Shown: piece by piece, positions 26,211 through 34,764 of the stretch
Numbering within the stretch: the stretch's first letter is position 1
Layout: every line of letters starts with the position of its first letter
Assembly: GCA_963781725.1 (NCBI GenBank)
Contig: CAWAGV010000002.1
Coordinates: 3,844,001-3,908,000 of the forward strand
DNA length: 64,000 nt
Origin: BOG-931 sp963781725
GTDB taxonomy: Bacteria; Pseudomonadota; Alphaproteobacteria; Rhizobiales; Xanthobacteraceae
Reading direction: 5' to 3'
Translations under genes and position numbers: made by a program
The notes under the pieces: generated by a model
Databases searched by the model: none
What the model was told of the DNA's origin: nothing
The model's input: only the letters and a program-made list of their open reading frames with translations

Positions 26211-27656
26211 ATGGCGAGCGACGGGCAACCCGTCGAACGGCTGCGGGAGTATCTCCGGAACCTCAGGCCGGAAGCGCGTTCGATGCTCGTCCTCGAGCTC
26301 GAGCGTGGGCTTTTGCGCGGCGACGACAACCCGGCCAATCAATTCGTGCTCGACGAATTGCGGCGCGCCATTCGTGCCGAAGCGCAACCCGTGACCCGTA
26401 TTGGCGATGCGGCCCGTCTGTTCTTCGCGCCGCTTGAGCCGTTTCTTTTTGACGGTCCGATCGACCACAAACGCATCGGACTGATCGCACGCGCCGCGCT
26501 CGATCCGATCTGGCAATGGATCGGTCGCGACCTGATGCCGGCCGAAACGAAAGCGCTCAGTGAAGACATCAACCGTGCTTTGCTGGCCGGCGACAAAACC
26601 AGGGTGGATCAGCAGGTCCGCGCGCTGCACGATCGCGCCATCCTGAAAATGAGCGAGACACTCGCGGCCATCGGCCACGATGAGCGCGAACAGCGCCGGT
26701 TCGCCATTCAGGTCGGGACGCCACGGGCGACCCACGACGTGACTGCGCTGTTGCAAATCCTGGAAATCCGCGACGTGCTGGCCGATCTCGCCAGACGGCT
26801 GCCGCTGAATATCCGGGCTCTCGAGCGGGAAGTCCTCGAACAGGTCAAAGTCCATCTCGATACGGTTTCGTCGGCAAAAGCGCTCGGCGGCGCGGCGAAC
26901 CGCAAGAACGATGTCATTCGCTACGGTCTCGTGATGACGATGAACCGGATGACGGCGCCCTGGCAGCTTATTCGCGTAGCGGCGCGCGCGGCCGTCAGCG
27001 ACGATACCGCCCGCATCGCGGAAACGCCTTACGGCGTTGCGGTCAATCTGGTGCTGGGAGAAGTCGAGGCTGCGGTCGGCGAATTGCGAGCGGAATTCAA
27101 AGCCGGAAAGTCCGTCACCTCGATTCTCAAGGAATTGCATGACGCGGCACGTGGGCTCCGTACTGAAATGGATCTGTCGCTGGACTCCGCCTGGAGCCGG
27201 CAGCTGACCGCGATCCGCGCTGACGTCTCGAATCTTCTCAAGCCGGAAATAGACGCAACGCCGGGCCGTGTACGGCGTCTGTTGCGCCCGCGCCCCGCGA
27301 GAGAGATCACGCCGGGTTCGGTGGTCGATTCCATCGATCTCGAAGAAGTCGAAGCGCGAGTTGAATTCGTCAGTGCCTGCCGGAACTATGCCGGCGAACT
27401 GGCGCTGAGCGAGGTCACGCTGCGGGCCTATTCCGAACTGACCCAATATCTCGAGACCGGCATCAAGACGCTGCTGGACGGCCTTCGCCATGCGGGTCCG
27501 CCGGAACGTACATTCCGGCAATCCCAGGTCGATGCCGCGATTCGGTTATGCCGAACGCTATTCGGCAACGACTACGCCGGGACGCTGGCCAAGGCGGCCG
27601 ATGTCGCCGCGCAGGCCGCGATCGTCGAGAAAAAGCCTGCGGTCCGGGCTTCATAG
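26211..27656 (+). CDS. Conserved hypothetical protein, helical
   Basis: The 481-residue cytoplasmic-looking protein has no signal peptide or membrane segment. The N-terminus (RLREYLRNLRPEARSML) and most of the chain are predicted helical, with a low share of Cys and Trp. A Pro/Arg-rich break occurs at about 360-368 (RLLRPRPARE). Length, composition and context, directly upstream of the ccm operon, suggest a taxon-restricted core gene. I do not recognise a domain. Start choice is supported by AGGG upstream. Confidence 0.65.
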   Translation: MASDGQPVERLREYLRNLRPEARSMLVLELERGLLRGDDNPANQFVLDELRRAIRAEAQPVTRIGDAARLFFAPLEPFLFDGPIDHKRIGLIARAALDPIWQWIGRDLMPAETKALSEDINRALLAGDKTRVDQQVRALHDRAILKMSETLAAIGHDEREQRRFAIQVGTPRATHDVTALLQILEIRDVLADLARRLPLNIRALEREVLEQVKVHLDTVSSAKALGGAANRKNDVIRYGLVMTMNRMTAPWQLIRVAARAAVSDDTARIAETPYGVAVNLVLGEVEAAVGELRAEFKAGKSVTSILKELHDAARGLRTEMDLSLDSAWSRQLTAIRADVSNLLKPEIDATPGRVRRLLRPRPAREITPGSVVDSIDLEEVEARVEFVSACRNYAGELALSEVTLRAYSELTQYLETGIKTLLDGLRHAGPPERTFRQSQVDAAIRLCRTLFGNDYAGTLAKAADVAAQAAIVEKKPAVRAS

Positions 27657-27809
27657 CGCATAAATAGTGCGCAATTGCCGCGCCGGGGCTCCCATTGCGG
27701 CCGTAATCCCGCCGTGTTGTAACGAGCCCGTCGCAGCAGCAATGGTTTCGCCAAATATCTCGCGAGAAATGCTCCAAAAAACGCTCCAAATTCACTCCAA
27801 GACCTGTCA

Positions 27810-28937
27810 ATGACGCTCTGGATAATCTTTGCGGTGATGACCGCTGCGGCAATGCTCGCGGTGTTGTGGCCGCTTGGTCGCAAGGCAGCAGGCGCGTCCG
27901 GTGGCAACGATCTTCTGGTTTATCAGGATCAACTTGAAGAGATCGGCCGCGACCGCGACGCCGGATTGATCGGTCAGGCAGAGGCGGAAGCCGCGCGCGT
28001 CGAAGTGTCCCGCCGGCTCATTGCTGCGGCCGACGTGAAAGCGAGTTCGGGCGGTTCGACGCAGAGCCCTGCACAAATTCTCCAGCAACGCCGATTGGTC
28101 GCAATTCTGGGGCTGGTCGCGGTGCTGCTTTTGCCGCTTGGCTTTTACCTTGTGCTCGGCTCGCCGGATATTCCGGATCAGCCGGCCTTTGCCCGCACCA
28201 CTGCACCGCAGAACGGCCAATCGATCGAGGGCCTCGTCAGCCAGGTCGAAGCGCATTTGGTGAAAAATCCGGATGATGGGGCCGGCTGGGAAGTGATAGC
28301 GCCCGTCTACTTGCGGCTCGGCCGGTTCGATGACGCGGCTGCGGCATGGCGAAAATCCATCGCGCTCAACGGCGAGAGCAGCGCGCGCGACGCCGGGCTC
28401 GGCGAGGCGCTGGTCGCCGCGGCGGACGGTGTCGTCACCGACGACGCCAAGCAGGCTTTCACCAAGGCGGTGGCGAGCGATCCGAACGAGCCAAAAGCGC
28501 GCTACTTCCTCGGTCTTGCCGACGAACAGGACGGCAATCGCGAGGCGGCAGCGGCGCGCTGGCGCGCCATGCTGCGGGACGCACCTCCCGATGCGCCATG
28601 GGTCGGCTTTATTCGGGCTGCGCTCGGCCGCGTCACCGGCGAGCCAGTGCCGCCCGCCGCGGGGCCGAGCGATGCGGACGTCGCCGCCGCCAACACGATG
28701 AGCGATGAGCAGCGCAACACGATGATCCGGAGTATGGTGGCGCGGCTATCGGATAGGCTGCACGCCAATGGTGATGATATCGACGGTTGGTTGCGGCTGG
28801 TTCGTGCCTATGTGGTGCTAGGCGATCGCGACAAGGCGAAAGGGGCGGCTGAGGATGCACGGCACGCGCTTTCGAGCCACCCGGACGATATCAAACGCAT
28901 CGATGACCTCGCCAAAGGTCTCGGATTGGAAGGCTGA
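27810..28937 (+). CDS. ccmI: Cytochrome c biogenesis protein CcmI
   Basis: The 375-residue protein has TM1 at 3-22, a cytoplasmic loop with the typical LLVYQDQLEEIGRDRDAGLI, TM2 at about 95-112, and a periplasmic TPR-type domain (about 150-360). CcmI holds apocytochrome c for heme ligation by CcmF and CcmH. It opens the ccmI-ccmE-ccmF-ccmH cluster, the standard order in rhizobia. It ends 30 bp before ccmE. Confidence 0.92.
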   Translation: MTLWIIFAVMTAAAMLAVLWPLGRKAAGASGGNDLLVYQDQLEEIGRDRDAGLIGQAEAEAARVEVSRRLIAAADVKASSGGSTQSPAQILQQRRLVAILGLVAVLLLPLGFYLVLGSPDIPDQPAFARTTAPQNGQSIEGLVSQVEAHLVKNPDDGAGWEVIAPVYLRLGRFDDAAAAWRKSIALNGESSARDAGLGEALVAAADGVVTDDAKQAFTKAVASDPNEPKARYFLGLADEQDGNREAAAARWRAMLRDAPPDAPWVGFIRAALGRVTGEPVPPAAGPSDADVAAANTMSDEQRNTMIRSMVARLSDRLHANGDDIDGWLRLVRAYVVLGDRDKAKGAAEDARHALSSHPDDIKRIDDLAKGLGLEG

Positions 28938-28967
28938 CGGACCAACGATGCGGCAGGGATGCAGAGA

Positions 28968-29444
28968 ATGACCCGCAAGCAGCGGCGCCTTGTTCTGATC
29001 GGGGCCAGCGTAGGCGTGCTGGCCGTTGCGGTCGCGCTGATGCTCAATGCATTTCGCGGGTCGATCGCCTTCTTCAATTCGCCGACCGACATTGCTGAAA
29101 AGCATCTTGGCCCCGGCACGCGGATTCGTCTTGGCGGCCTGGTGAAGGACGGCAGCTTGCTGCGCTCGAACGATCTGCGCGTCCGCTTCGATGTTACCGA
29201 TGGCAACAGCGATATCGTGGTCACCTACCAGGGCGTATTGCCGGACCTGTTCCGGGAAGGGCAGGGCGTCGTCGCCGAGGGCGCACTCGACGGGGCAGGC
29301 GTTTTCAATGCCGACACCATCCTCGCCAAGCATGACGAAAGCTACATGCCGAAAGAGGTTGCCGACGCTCTCAAGAAATCGGGACACTGGAAAGACGACT
29401 ATCCGCAACGCGCGGAAGCGCCGGCCGCTGGAGTAAACAAGTGA
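28968..29444 (+). CDS. ccmE: Heme chaperone CcmE
   Basis: The 158-residue protein has an N-terminal anchor (about residues 8-28) and an OB-fold periplasmic domain. Heme is bound covalently through His122 in LAKHDESYMP, close to the usual H-x4-Y motif. The ATG at 28968 was preferred because MTRKQRRL is the family start; 28959 would add three residues. It passes heme from CcmC to CcmF. GTGA overlap with ccmF suggests coupling. Confidence 0.92.
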   Translation: MTRKQRRLVLIGASVGVLAVAVALMLNAFRGSIAFFNSPTDIAEKHLGPGTRIRLGGLVKDGSLLRSNDLRVRFDVTDGNSDIVVTYQGVLPDLFREGQGVVAEGALDGAGVFNADTILAKHDESYMPKEVADALKKSGHWKDDYPQRAEAPAAGVNK

Positions 29445-31426
29445 TCGCTGAACTCGGCCACTATGCCTTGATGCTCGCGCTCGGGCTCGCGCTGATCCAG
29501 GCGACGATGCCCATCGTCGGCGCGCGGACCAACGATGCGGTATTGATGAGCATGGCGGCGCCGGTCGCGCTCGCCCAATTCATTTTCGTGGCGATCGCTT
29601 TTGGCGCGCTTGCCGAGTGTTACGTCGCTTCTGATTTTTCCGTTCTCAACGTCTACGAAAATTCCAATTCGGCGATGCCGCTGATTTATCGGCTGACCAG
29701 CGTCTGGGGCAATCACGAAGGCTCGATGATGCTCTGGGTGTCGATCCTTGCATTCTTTGGCGCGCTGGTCGCGGTGTTCGGCACCAATTTGCCGTTGCCC
29801 CTGAAAGCAAACGCATTGGCGGTGCAGGCCTGGATCGCTGCCGCCTTTCATCTCTTCATCCTGACCACGTCAAATCCGTTTCTGCGCATCTCCGATGCGC
29901 CGTTCGAGGGCCGCGATCTCAATCCGATCCTTCAGGATCCCGGCCTCGCGTTCCATCCGCCGATGCTCTACCTCGGCTATGTCGGGTTCTCGATTGCGTT
30001 TTCTTTCGCGATCGCAGCCCTGATCGAGGGGCGCATCGACCCTGCCTGGGCGCGCTGGGTGCGCCCCTGGGTTCTCGGCGCGTGGATGTGCCTGACGGTC
30101 GGCATCGCCGGCGGCTCCTATTGGGCCTACTACGAGCTCGGTTGGGGCGGCTTCTGGTTCTGGGACCCGGTCGAGAATGCATCGCTGATGCCGTGGCTCG
30201 CCGGCACGGCGCTGCTGCATTCAGCCGTGGTGATGGAGAAGCGTGATGCACTCAAGGTGTGGACGATCCTGCTCGCCATCCTGGCATTCTCGTTGTCGCT
30301 GATCGGCACCTTCCTCGTTCGGTCCGGCGTGCTGACATCGGTTCACGCCTTCGCCGTCGATCCGCGGCGCGGCATCTTCATCCTGGCCATTCTGGTATTT
30401 TTCATCGGCGGCGCGCTTGCGCTCTATGCCTGGCGTGCACCGCTGCTCAAGCAGGGCGGACTGTTCGCGCCGATTTCGCGCGAAGGCGCGCTGGTCTTCA
30501 ACAATCTGTTCCTGACCTCGGCCTGCGCGACGGTTTTTGTCGGCACGCTTTATCCGCTCGCGCTCGAAGCTTTGACCGGAGACAAGATTTCGGTCGGGCC
30601 GCCATTCTTCAATTCGACGTTTGGACCGTTATTCGTTCCGCTGATGCTGGTGATGCCGTTTGGCCCGCTGCTCGGATGGAAACGTGGCGATGTCGTGAGC
30701 GCCACGCAGCGCTTGCTGGCGGCGGCGCTGCTGGCATTGGTGGCGATGGCGGCCGCTTTCGCTCTCGAACATGGCGGCCCGGTAATGGCGCCGTTTGGCG
30801 TCGGTATCGCCGTCTTTGTCATGATGGGCGCGCTGACTGATATTGCCGAACGCACCATGATCCTGCGTATCCCTTTCAATGCAGCGTGGCGCCGTGCAAT
30901 CGGCATGCCGCGCTCGGTGTGGGGTACGGCTTTCGCTCATTTCGGAATTGGGGCCACGCTGCTCGGCATCGTCAGCGTCACGGCTTGGGGCAGCGAACAT
31001 ATCGCAGCGATCAAGCAAGGCGACGTCATTGACGTTGCCCACTACCGGCTGACCTTCGACGGCACCTTCGACCGGCCCGGGCCGAACTTTCGCGACGTTG
31101 TCGGCCACTTCACGGTACGGCGTGCGAACGGCGAAATCATCGGTGTGATGGAGCCGACCCGGCGGACATTCCCGGCGCGCAACATGGCGACGACCGAAGC
31201 TGCATTGATGACGCGTGGCGTAAGTCAGCTTTATGTTTCACTCGGCGATCCGGACGCGAACGGCGCGGTGCCGGTGCGGCTTTACTTCAAGCCGAACGTG
31301 CTGCTGATCTGGGGCGGCGCTATCATCATGTTCCTTGGCGGCGCTTTGTCGTTGTCTGATCGGCGGCTGCGCATCGGCGCGCCGCGACCGGCGAAAGCCA
31401 AGACGGCTCTCGCTGCTGCGGAGTGA
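29441..31426 (+). CDS. ccmF: Cytochrome c heme lyase subunit CcmF
   Basis: This is a 661-residue polytopic inner membrane protein with the WWD-type heme motif WGGFWFWDPVENASLMPWL (about 220-240) and the long periplasmic loop near the C-terminus. It ligates heme from CcmE to apocytochromes held by CcmI and CcmH. It starts with GTG overlapping the ccmE stop by four bases; ccmH follows 4 bp downstream. Confidence 0.95.
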   Translation: MIAELGHYALMLALGLALIQATMPIVGARTNDAVLMSMAAPVALAQFIFVAIAFGALAECYVASDFSVLNVYENSNSAMPLIYRLTSVWGNHEGSMMLWVSILAFFGALVAVFGTNLPLPLKANALAVQAWIAAAFHLFILTTSNPFLRISDAPFEGRDLNPILQDPGLAFHPPMLYLGYVGFSIAFSFAIAALIEGRIDPAWARWVRPWVLGAWMCLTVGIAGGSYWAYYELGWGGFWFWDPVENASLMPWLAGTALLHSAVVMEKRDALKVWTILLAILAFSLSLIGTFLVRSGVLTSVHAFAVDPRRGIFILAILVFFIGGALALYAWRAPLLKQGGLFAPISREGALVFNNLFLTSACATVFVGTLYPLALEALTGDKISVGPPFFNSTFGPLFVPLMLVMPFGPLLGWKRGDVVSATQRLLAAALLALVAMAAAFALEHGGPVMAPFGVGIAVFVMMGALTDIAERTMILRIPFNAAWRRAIGMPRSVWGTAFAHFGIGATLLGIVSVTAWGSEHIAAIKQGDVIDVAHYRLTFDGTFDRPGPNFRDVVGHFTVRRANGEIIGVMEPTRRTFPARNMATTEAALMTRGVSQLYVSLGDPDANGAVPVRLYFKPNVLLIWGGAIIMFLGGALSLSDRRLRIGAPRPAKAKTALAAAE

Positions 31427-31430
31427 TGCC

Positions 31431-31907
31431 GTGAGGGCTCTGTGCACCGCGATGCTCGCACTTGCACTGCTCACGCCAGCGGTGTCGTGGGCCGTGCAGC
31501 CTGACGAGATGTTGCGCGATCCCGTGCTCGAGGCGCGCGCCAGGGCGCTGTCCAAGGAATTGCGCTGCATGGTGTGTCAGAACGAGTCGATCGACAACTC
31601 GGAGGCGCCGTTGGCGCATGACCTGCGCGTTCTGGTGCGGGAGCGGCTCAAGGCCGGCGACACCGATCAGCAGGTGCTGGATTTTCTGGTCGCGCGCTAC
31701 GGCGAGTTCGTCCTGCTCAAGCCGCCGCTGTCCTGGCACACCGTAGCGTTGTGGGGATTGCCGCCGGCAGCTTTATTGATCGGCGGATTGATTATCGTCG
31801 TCGATTTGCGCCGGCGGCGGAGAATTCTTCCCGTAGCCGAGGAACACCTGAGTTCCAGCGAGGAAGCGCGTGTTGCCGAGCTTTTGCGCGATAACGGCGC
31901 GCCTTAA
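31431..31907 (+). CDS. ccmH: Cytochrome c maturation thiol protein CcmH
   Basis: The 158-residue product starts at GTG 31431. It has a signal peptide or anchor (1-21), the redox motif LRCMVCQNESI (Cys46 and Cys49) and a C-terminal membrane span (about 104-126). It keeps apocytochrome thiols reduced in the CcmFHI complex. An in-frame upstream extension into ccmF was rejected. CcmG, CcmABC and CcmD are not in the window and must be elsewhere. Confidence 0.93.
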   Translation: MRALCTAMLALALLTPAVSWAVQPDEMLRDPVLEARARALSKELRCMVCQNESIDNSEAPLAHDLRVLVRERLKAGDTDQQVLDFLVARYGEFVLLKPPLSWHTVALWGLPPAALLIGGLIIVVDLRRRRRILPVAEEHLSSSEEARVAELLRDNGAP

Positions 31908-31909
31908 GG

Positions 31910-31926
31910 GCCGATATTCGGCTTTC
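31910..31926 (+). terminator. Weak hairpin after ccmH
   Basis: Directly after the ccmH stop, gccga pairs with tcggc around a 3-base loop, followed by a short T run and A-T/G-T extensions. It could end the ccm transcript, but the stem is only about five strong pairs. Confidence 0.35.
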
Positions 31927-31973
31927 CCATTTTTACGCCGGTAATTTCCGCTTAAGCATTTGTTATTTTTGAT

Positions 31974-32016
31974 CATTTTTCTCCGCTATCCAACATTTTT
32001 CTCCGCTATCCAACAT
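31974..32016. repeat. Perfect 20-bp tandem repeat upstream of degP
   Basis: The 20-base unit cattttt-ctccgctatc-caa is present twice without mismatch (31974-31993 and 31994-32013), followed by the first three bases of a third copy. It lies about 130-170 bp upstream of the degP start in an AT-rich stretch that probably holds its promoter. It may be a recent slippage duplication or a repeated operator. Confidence 0.9.
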
Positions 32017-32141
32017 TACAAAGTTTTAATCCCGCCGACAGTTGGCCGTAAGGCTTGGCGGCCCATCTTTAGCAGTAGAGAGCGGGGCCGTCGGGGGCAC
32101 CTTCCGCCGTGAGGCGGCGAACCGAATTTGGAGACGTGTCT

Positions 32142-33701
32142 ATGAACGGCAACCTGTTGCCCGCACGCTCATCGCTTTCTACCCGGCTTTCTACGCGGCT
32201 TTCTGCGCGGCGCATTGTGCTGATGGCGACAACGATCGCTGGGTTGGCAGCCGCGGTGGCGTTGGCCGCTCCTGCTTTTGCGCCACAGGCCGATGTATTT
32301 GGCATTGTTGCGCACGCCCAGAACCTGACCGACAAGGTTCAGCAACTTCCGCAGCGGCCGGTCGGCTTTGCCGACATCGTCGAGAAAGTGAAGCCTTCGG
32401 TCATCTCGGTCCGCGTGAAGATGGAGCGCTCGGCCAGCCCGGATTTGAATGACCAGGAACTTCCGTTCCCGCCGGGATCGCCGTTCGAACGTTTCTTCAA
32501 GCGGTTCGGTACGCCGAACAACCCGAACAGTCCGGGCGGCAAGGAAGTCATTACCGGCCAAGGCTCGGGATTTTTCATCACCGCTGACGGTTACGCGGTG
32601 ACAAACAACCACGTCGTGCAGAACGCTGACGACGTCACGGTCACCACCGATGACGGCAAGACCTACAACGCCAAAGTGATCGGCACCAACTCGCGCACCG
32701 ATCTGGCGCTGATCAAGATCGACGGTAGCTCGTTTCCCTACGTAAAGCTCTCTGACGCCGCACCGCGCGTCGGTGACTGGGTGCTCGCCGTCGGTAATCC
32801 GTTTGGTCTCGGCGGCACGGTCACGGCCGGCATAGTCTCGGCGCGGGGCCGCGATATCGGCGCCGGCCCTTACGACGACTTCGTTCAGATTGATGCCCCG
32901 GTCAACAAGGGCAATTCCGGCGGTCCCACGTTCGACGTCGACGGCAATGTCATCGGCGTGAACACTGCGATCTTTTCGCCGTCCGGCGGCTCGGTCGGTA
33001 TTGCCTTTGCAATTCCTGCCGACACGGTGAGGAGCGTTGTCGCGCAACTTCGCGATAAGGGTTCCGTGACGCGCGGCTGGATTGGCGTGCAGATCCAGCC
33101 GGTCACCCCCGACATTGCCGATGGCTTGGGCCTGAAGCAGGCGACCGGTGCGCTGGTTGCCGAGCCGCAGAGCGGCGGCCCGGCAGCCAAGGCGGGTATC
33201 GAGAGCGGCGACGTCATCACCTCGGTTGACGGCAATCAGATCCGTGACGCGCGGGAACTCGCGCGCCGGATCGGCACGATGGCGCCCGGCGTCACAGTCA
33301 AGCTTGGCTTGATCCATCAAGGCGAGGAAAAAACGGTGTCGCTGACATTGGGCACGTTGCCCAATGAGAAGCAGGCCTCAACCGCTGCTCCCAACCAGCG
33401 CGAAGTCCCCGATAGCGACATCCCGAAGCTCGGCCTGACGCTGGCACCGGCCGGCAAAGTCTCCGGCAGCGATGCCGCCGGCGTGGTCGTTACCGCGGTT
33501 TTGGACGGCGGCGTCGCCGCGGAACACGGCTTCCAGGTTGGTGACGTCATTCTCGATGTGGGCGGCAAGACGGTGGCGACGCCCGCTGATGTTCGTTCGA
33601 GTCTCGCCGATGCCCGCAAGGAGGGCAAACGTGCAGTGTTATTCCGGGTGAAGTCGAGCCAAGGCACGAAGTTCGTCGCGCTGCCGCTCGGCAACGCCTG
33701 A
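32142..33701 (+). CDS. degP: DegP/HtrA (Do-family) periplasmic serine protease
   Basis: The 519-residue protein starts at ATG 32142 with GGAG upstream. A long basic N-terminus (residues 1-24) precedes the signal hydrophobic core. The protease domain carries the triad His157 (TNNHV), Asp187 (RTDLALIK) and Ser259 (GNSGG), followed by two PDZ domains (about 305-395 and 420-510). It degrades misfolded envelope proteins. It lies upstream of a response regulator gene, an arrangement familiar in rhizobia. Confidence 0.93.
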   Translation: MNGNLLPARSSLSTRLSTRLSARRIVLMATTIAGLAAAVALAAPAFAPQADVFGIVAHAQNLTDKVQQLPQRPVGFADIVEKVKPSVISVRVKMERSASPDLNDQELPFPPGSPFERFFKRFGTPNNPNSPGGKEVITGQGSGFFITADGYAVTNNHVVQNADDVTVTTDDGKTYNAKVIGTNSRTDLALIKIDGSSFPYVKLSDAAPRVGDWVLAVGNPFGLGGTVTAGIVSARGRDIGAGPYDDFVQIDAPVNKGNSGGPTFDVDGNVIGVNTAIFSPSGGSVGIAFAIPADTVRSVVAQLRDKGSVTRGWIGVQIQPVTPDIADGLGLKQATGALVAEPQSGGPAAKAGIESGDVITSVDGNQIRDARELARRIGTMAPGVTVKLGLIHQGEEKTVSLTLGTLPNEKQASTAAPNQREVPDSDIPKLGLTLAPAGKVSGSDAAGVVVTAVLDGGVAAEHGFQVGDVILDVGGKTVATPADVRSSLADARKEGKRAVLFRVKSSQGTKFVALPLGNA

Positions 33702-33717
33702 GTGATGGGGCATCCGC

Positions 33718-33826
33718 TGGCATCCGTCGCCCCCGCTGGCGGGCGTTCCCTGGGGGACGGACCGTAAGGTCCGTCCCCGCCGAATACCAACTCTGTTACC
33801 GGCATTCGTCGCCCCCGCCGGGGCGG
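33718..33826. repeat. REP-like repeat pair between degP and response regulator
   Basis: Two ~25-bp copies read ggcatccgtcgcccccgctg and ggcattcgtcgcccccgccg (33718 and 33801), differing by two or three bases. Between them is a perfect 11-bp inverted repeat with a GTAA loop (33753-33763 with 33768-33778). The structure resembles REP/BIME-type intergenic palindromic elements. Confidence 0.6.
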
Positions 33827-33835
33827 AGTGGGTAG

Positions 33836-33872
33836 GGGGGCGGTGGGATTTCTCACCGCCCCCTCTCTATTT
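33836..33872 (+). terminator. Rho-independent terminator candidate after degP
   Basis: gggggcggtg (33836-33845) pairs fully with caccgccccc (33854-33863) around an eight-base loop and is followed by a pyrimidine/T-rich tail (tctctatttt). It lies 135 bp after the degP stop. A second strong hairpin is present at 33753-33778 without a T tract. Confidence 0.6.
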
Positions 33873-34070
33873 TGGGCGGCCTTTCATGTCCTATTATTCA
33901 TGTAGAACGGGCCGGCCGGCTGAACGCCGGTCTGCGAGGCCAAGACTAAGGAAGACCAGTGTCGAGCGGCCAGCCGGATTGTCGGTTCGATATTGTCTAG
34001 TGCGGCTCGGGCACAATATGTTTTAGACCGGAACGCCACTCGCGGCTTTCCTTAATGACAGCAACAGATC

Positions 34071-34751
34071 ATGCGCCTTCTCATTGTTGAAGACGACCGC
34101 GACGCGGCCGACTATCTGGTCAAGGCGTTCCGCGAAGTCGGCCACATCGCCGATCATGCGGCCGATGGCGATGAAGGCGAGGCGCTCGCCGCCGATGGCC
34201 AGTACGATGTGCTGATCGTCGATCGCATGCTGCCCAAGAAGGACGGCCTATCGGTTATCGCGGCGTTGCGGGCGAAATCGGTGGAAACGCCCGTCCTCAT
34301 CCTCTCGGCGCTCGGCCAGGTGGACGACCGGGTCAAGGGCCTGCGCACCGGCGGCGACGATTATCTGGCGAAGCCCTATGCCTTCTCGGAATTGCTCGCG
34401 CGTGTCGAGGCGCTGGCGCGCAGACCCGGCAAACGCGGCGAGGAAACGGTCTATCGCGTCGCCGATCTCGAACTCAACCGGCTGTCCCATGAAGTGAGTC
34501 GGGCCGGCCAGGAACTGCAACTGCAACCGCGCGAATTCCGGTTGCTGGAATATCTGATGCGGCATGCCGGCCAGGTCGTGACGCGGACGATGCTGCTCGA
34601 AAACGTCTGGGATTATCATTTCGATCCGCAGACCAATGTGATCGACGTGCACATTTCGCGGCTACGGTCCAAGATCGACAAGGGTTTTACGCAACCGTTG
34701 CTGCACACGGTGCGCGGCGCCGGCTACATGATCCGTGACGGTGCACGGTAA
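34071..34751 (+). CDS. OmpR-family response regulator
   Basis: The 226-residue product has a receiver domain (acidic pair in VEDDRD, Asp51 in IVDRMLP, Lys in AKPY) and an OmpR-type DNA-binding domain (about 125-225; LQPREFRLLEYLM, NVIDVHISRLRSKID). Its probable kinase partner is the gene at 37719, separated from it by two metabolic genes. Just after its stop lies gtggcggt, the same eight bases that begin that kinase gene. Confidence 0.92.
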   Translation: MRLLIVEDDRDAADYLVKAFREVGHIADHAADGDEGEALAADGQYDVLIVDRMLPKKDGLSVIAALRAKSVETPVLILSALGQVDDRVKGLRTGGDDYLAKPYAFSELLARVEALARRPGKRGEETVYRVADLELNRLSHEVSRAGQELQLQPREFRLLEYLMRHAGQVVTRTMLLENVWDYHFDPQTNVIDVHISRLRSKIDKGFTQPLLHTVRGAGYMIRDGAR

Positions 34752-34764
34752 ATCGGTGGCGGTC

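Noticed and set aside
31974..32016. Possible short CRISPR array
   Set aside because: The repeat units are directly abutting with no spacers, and no cas genes are present.
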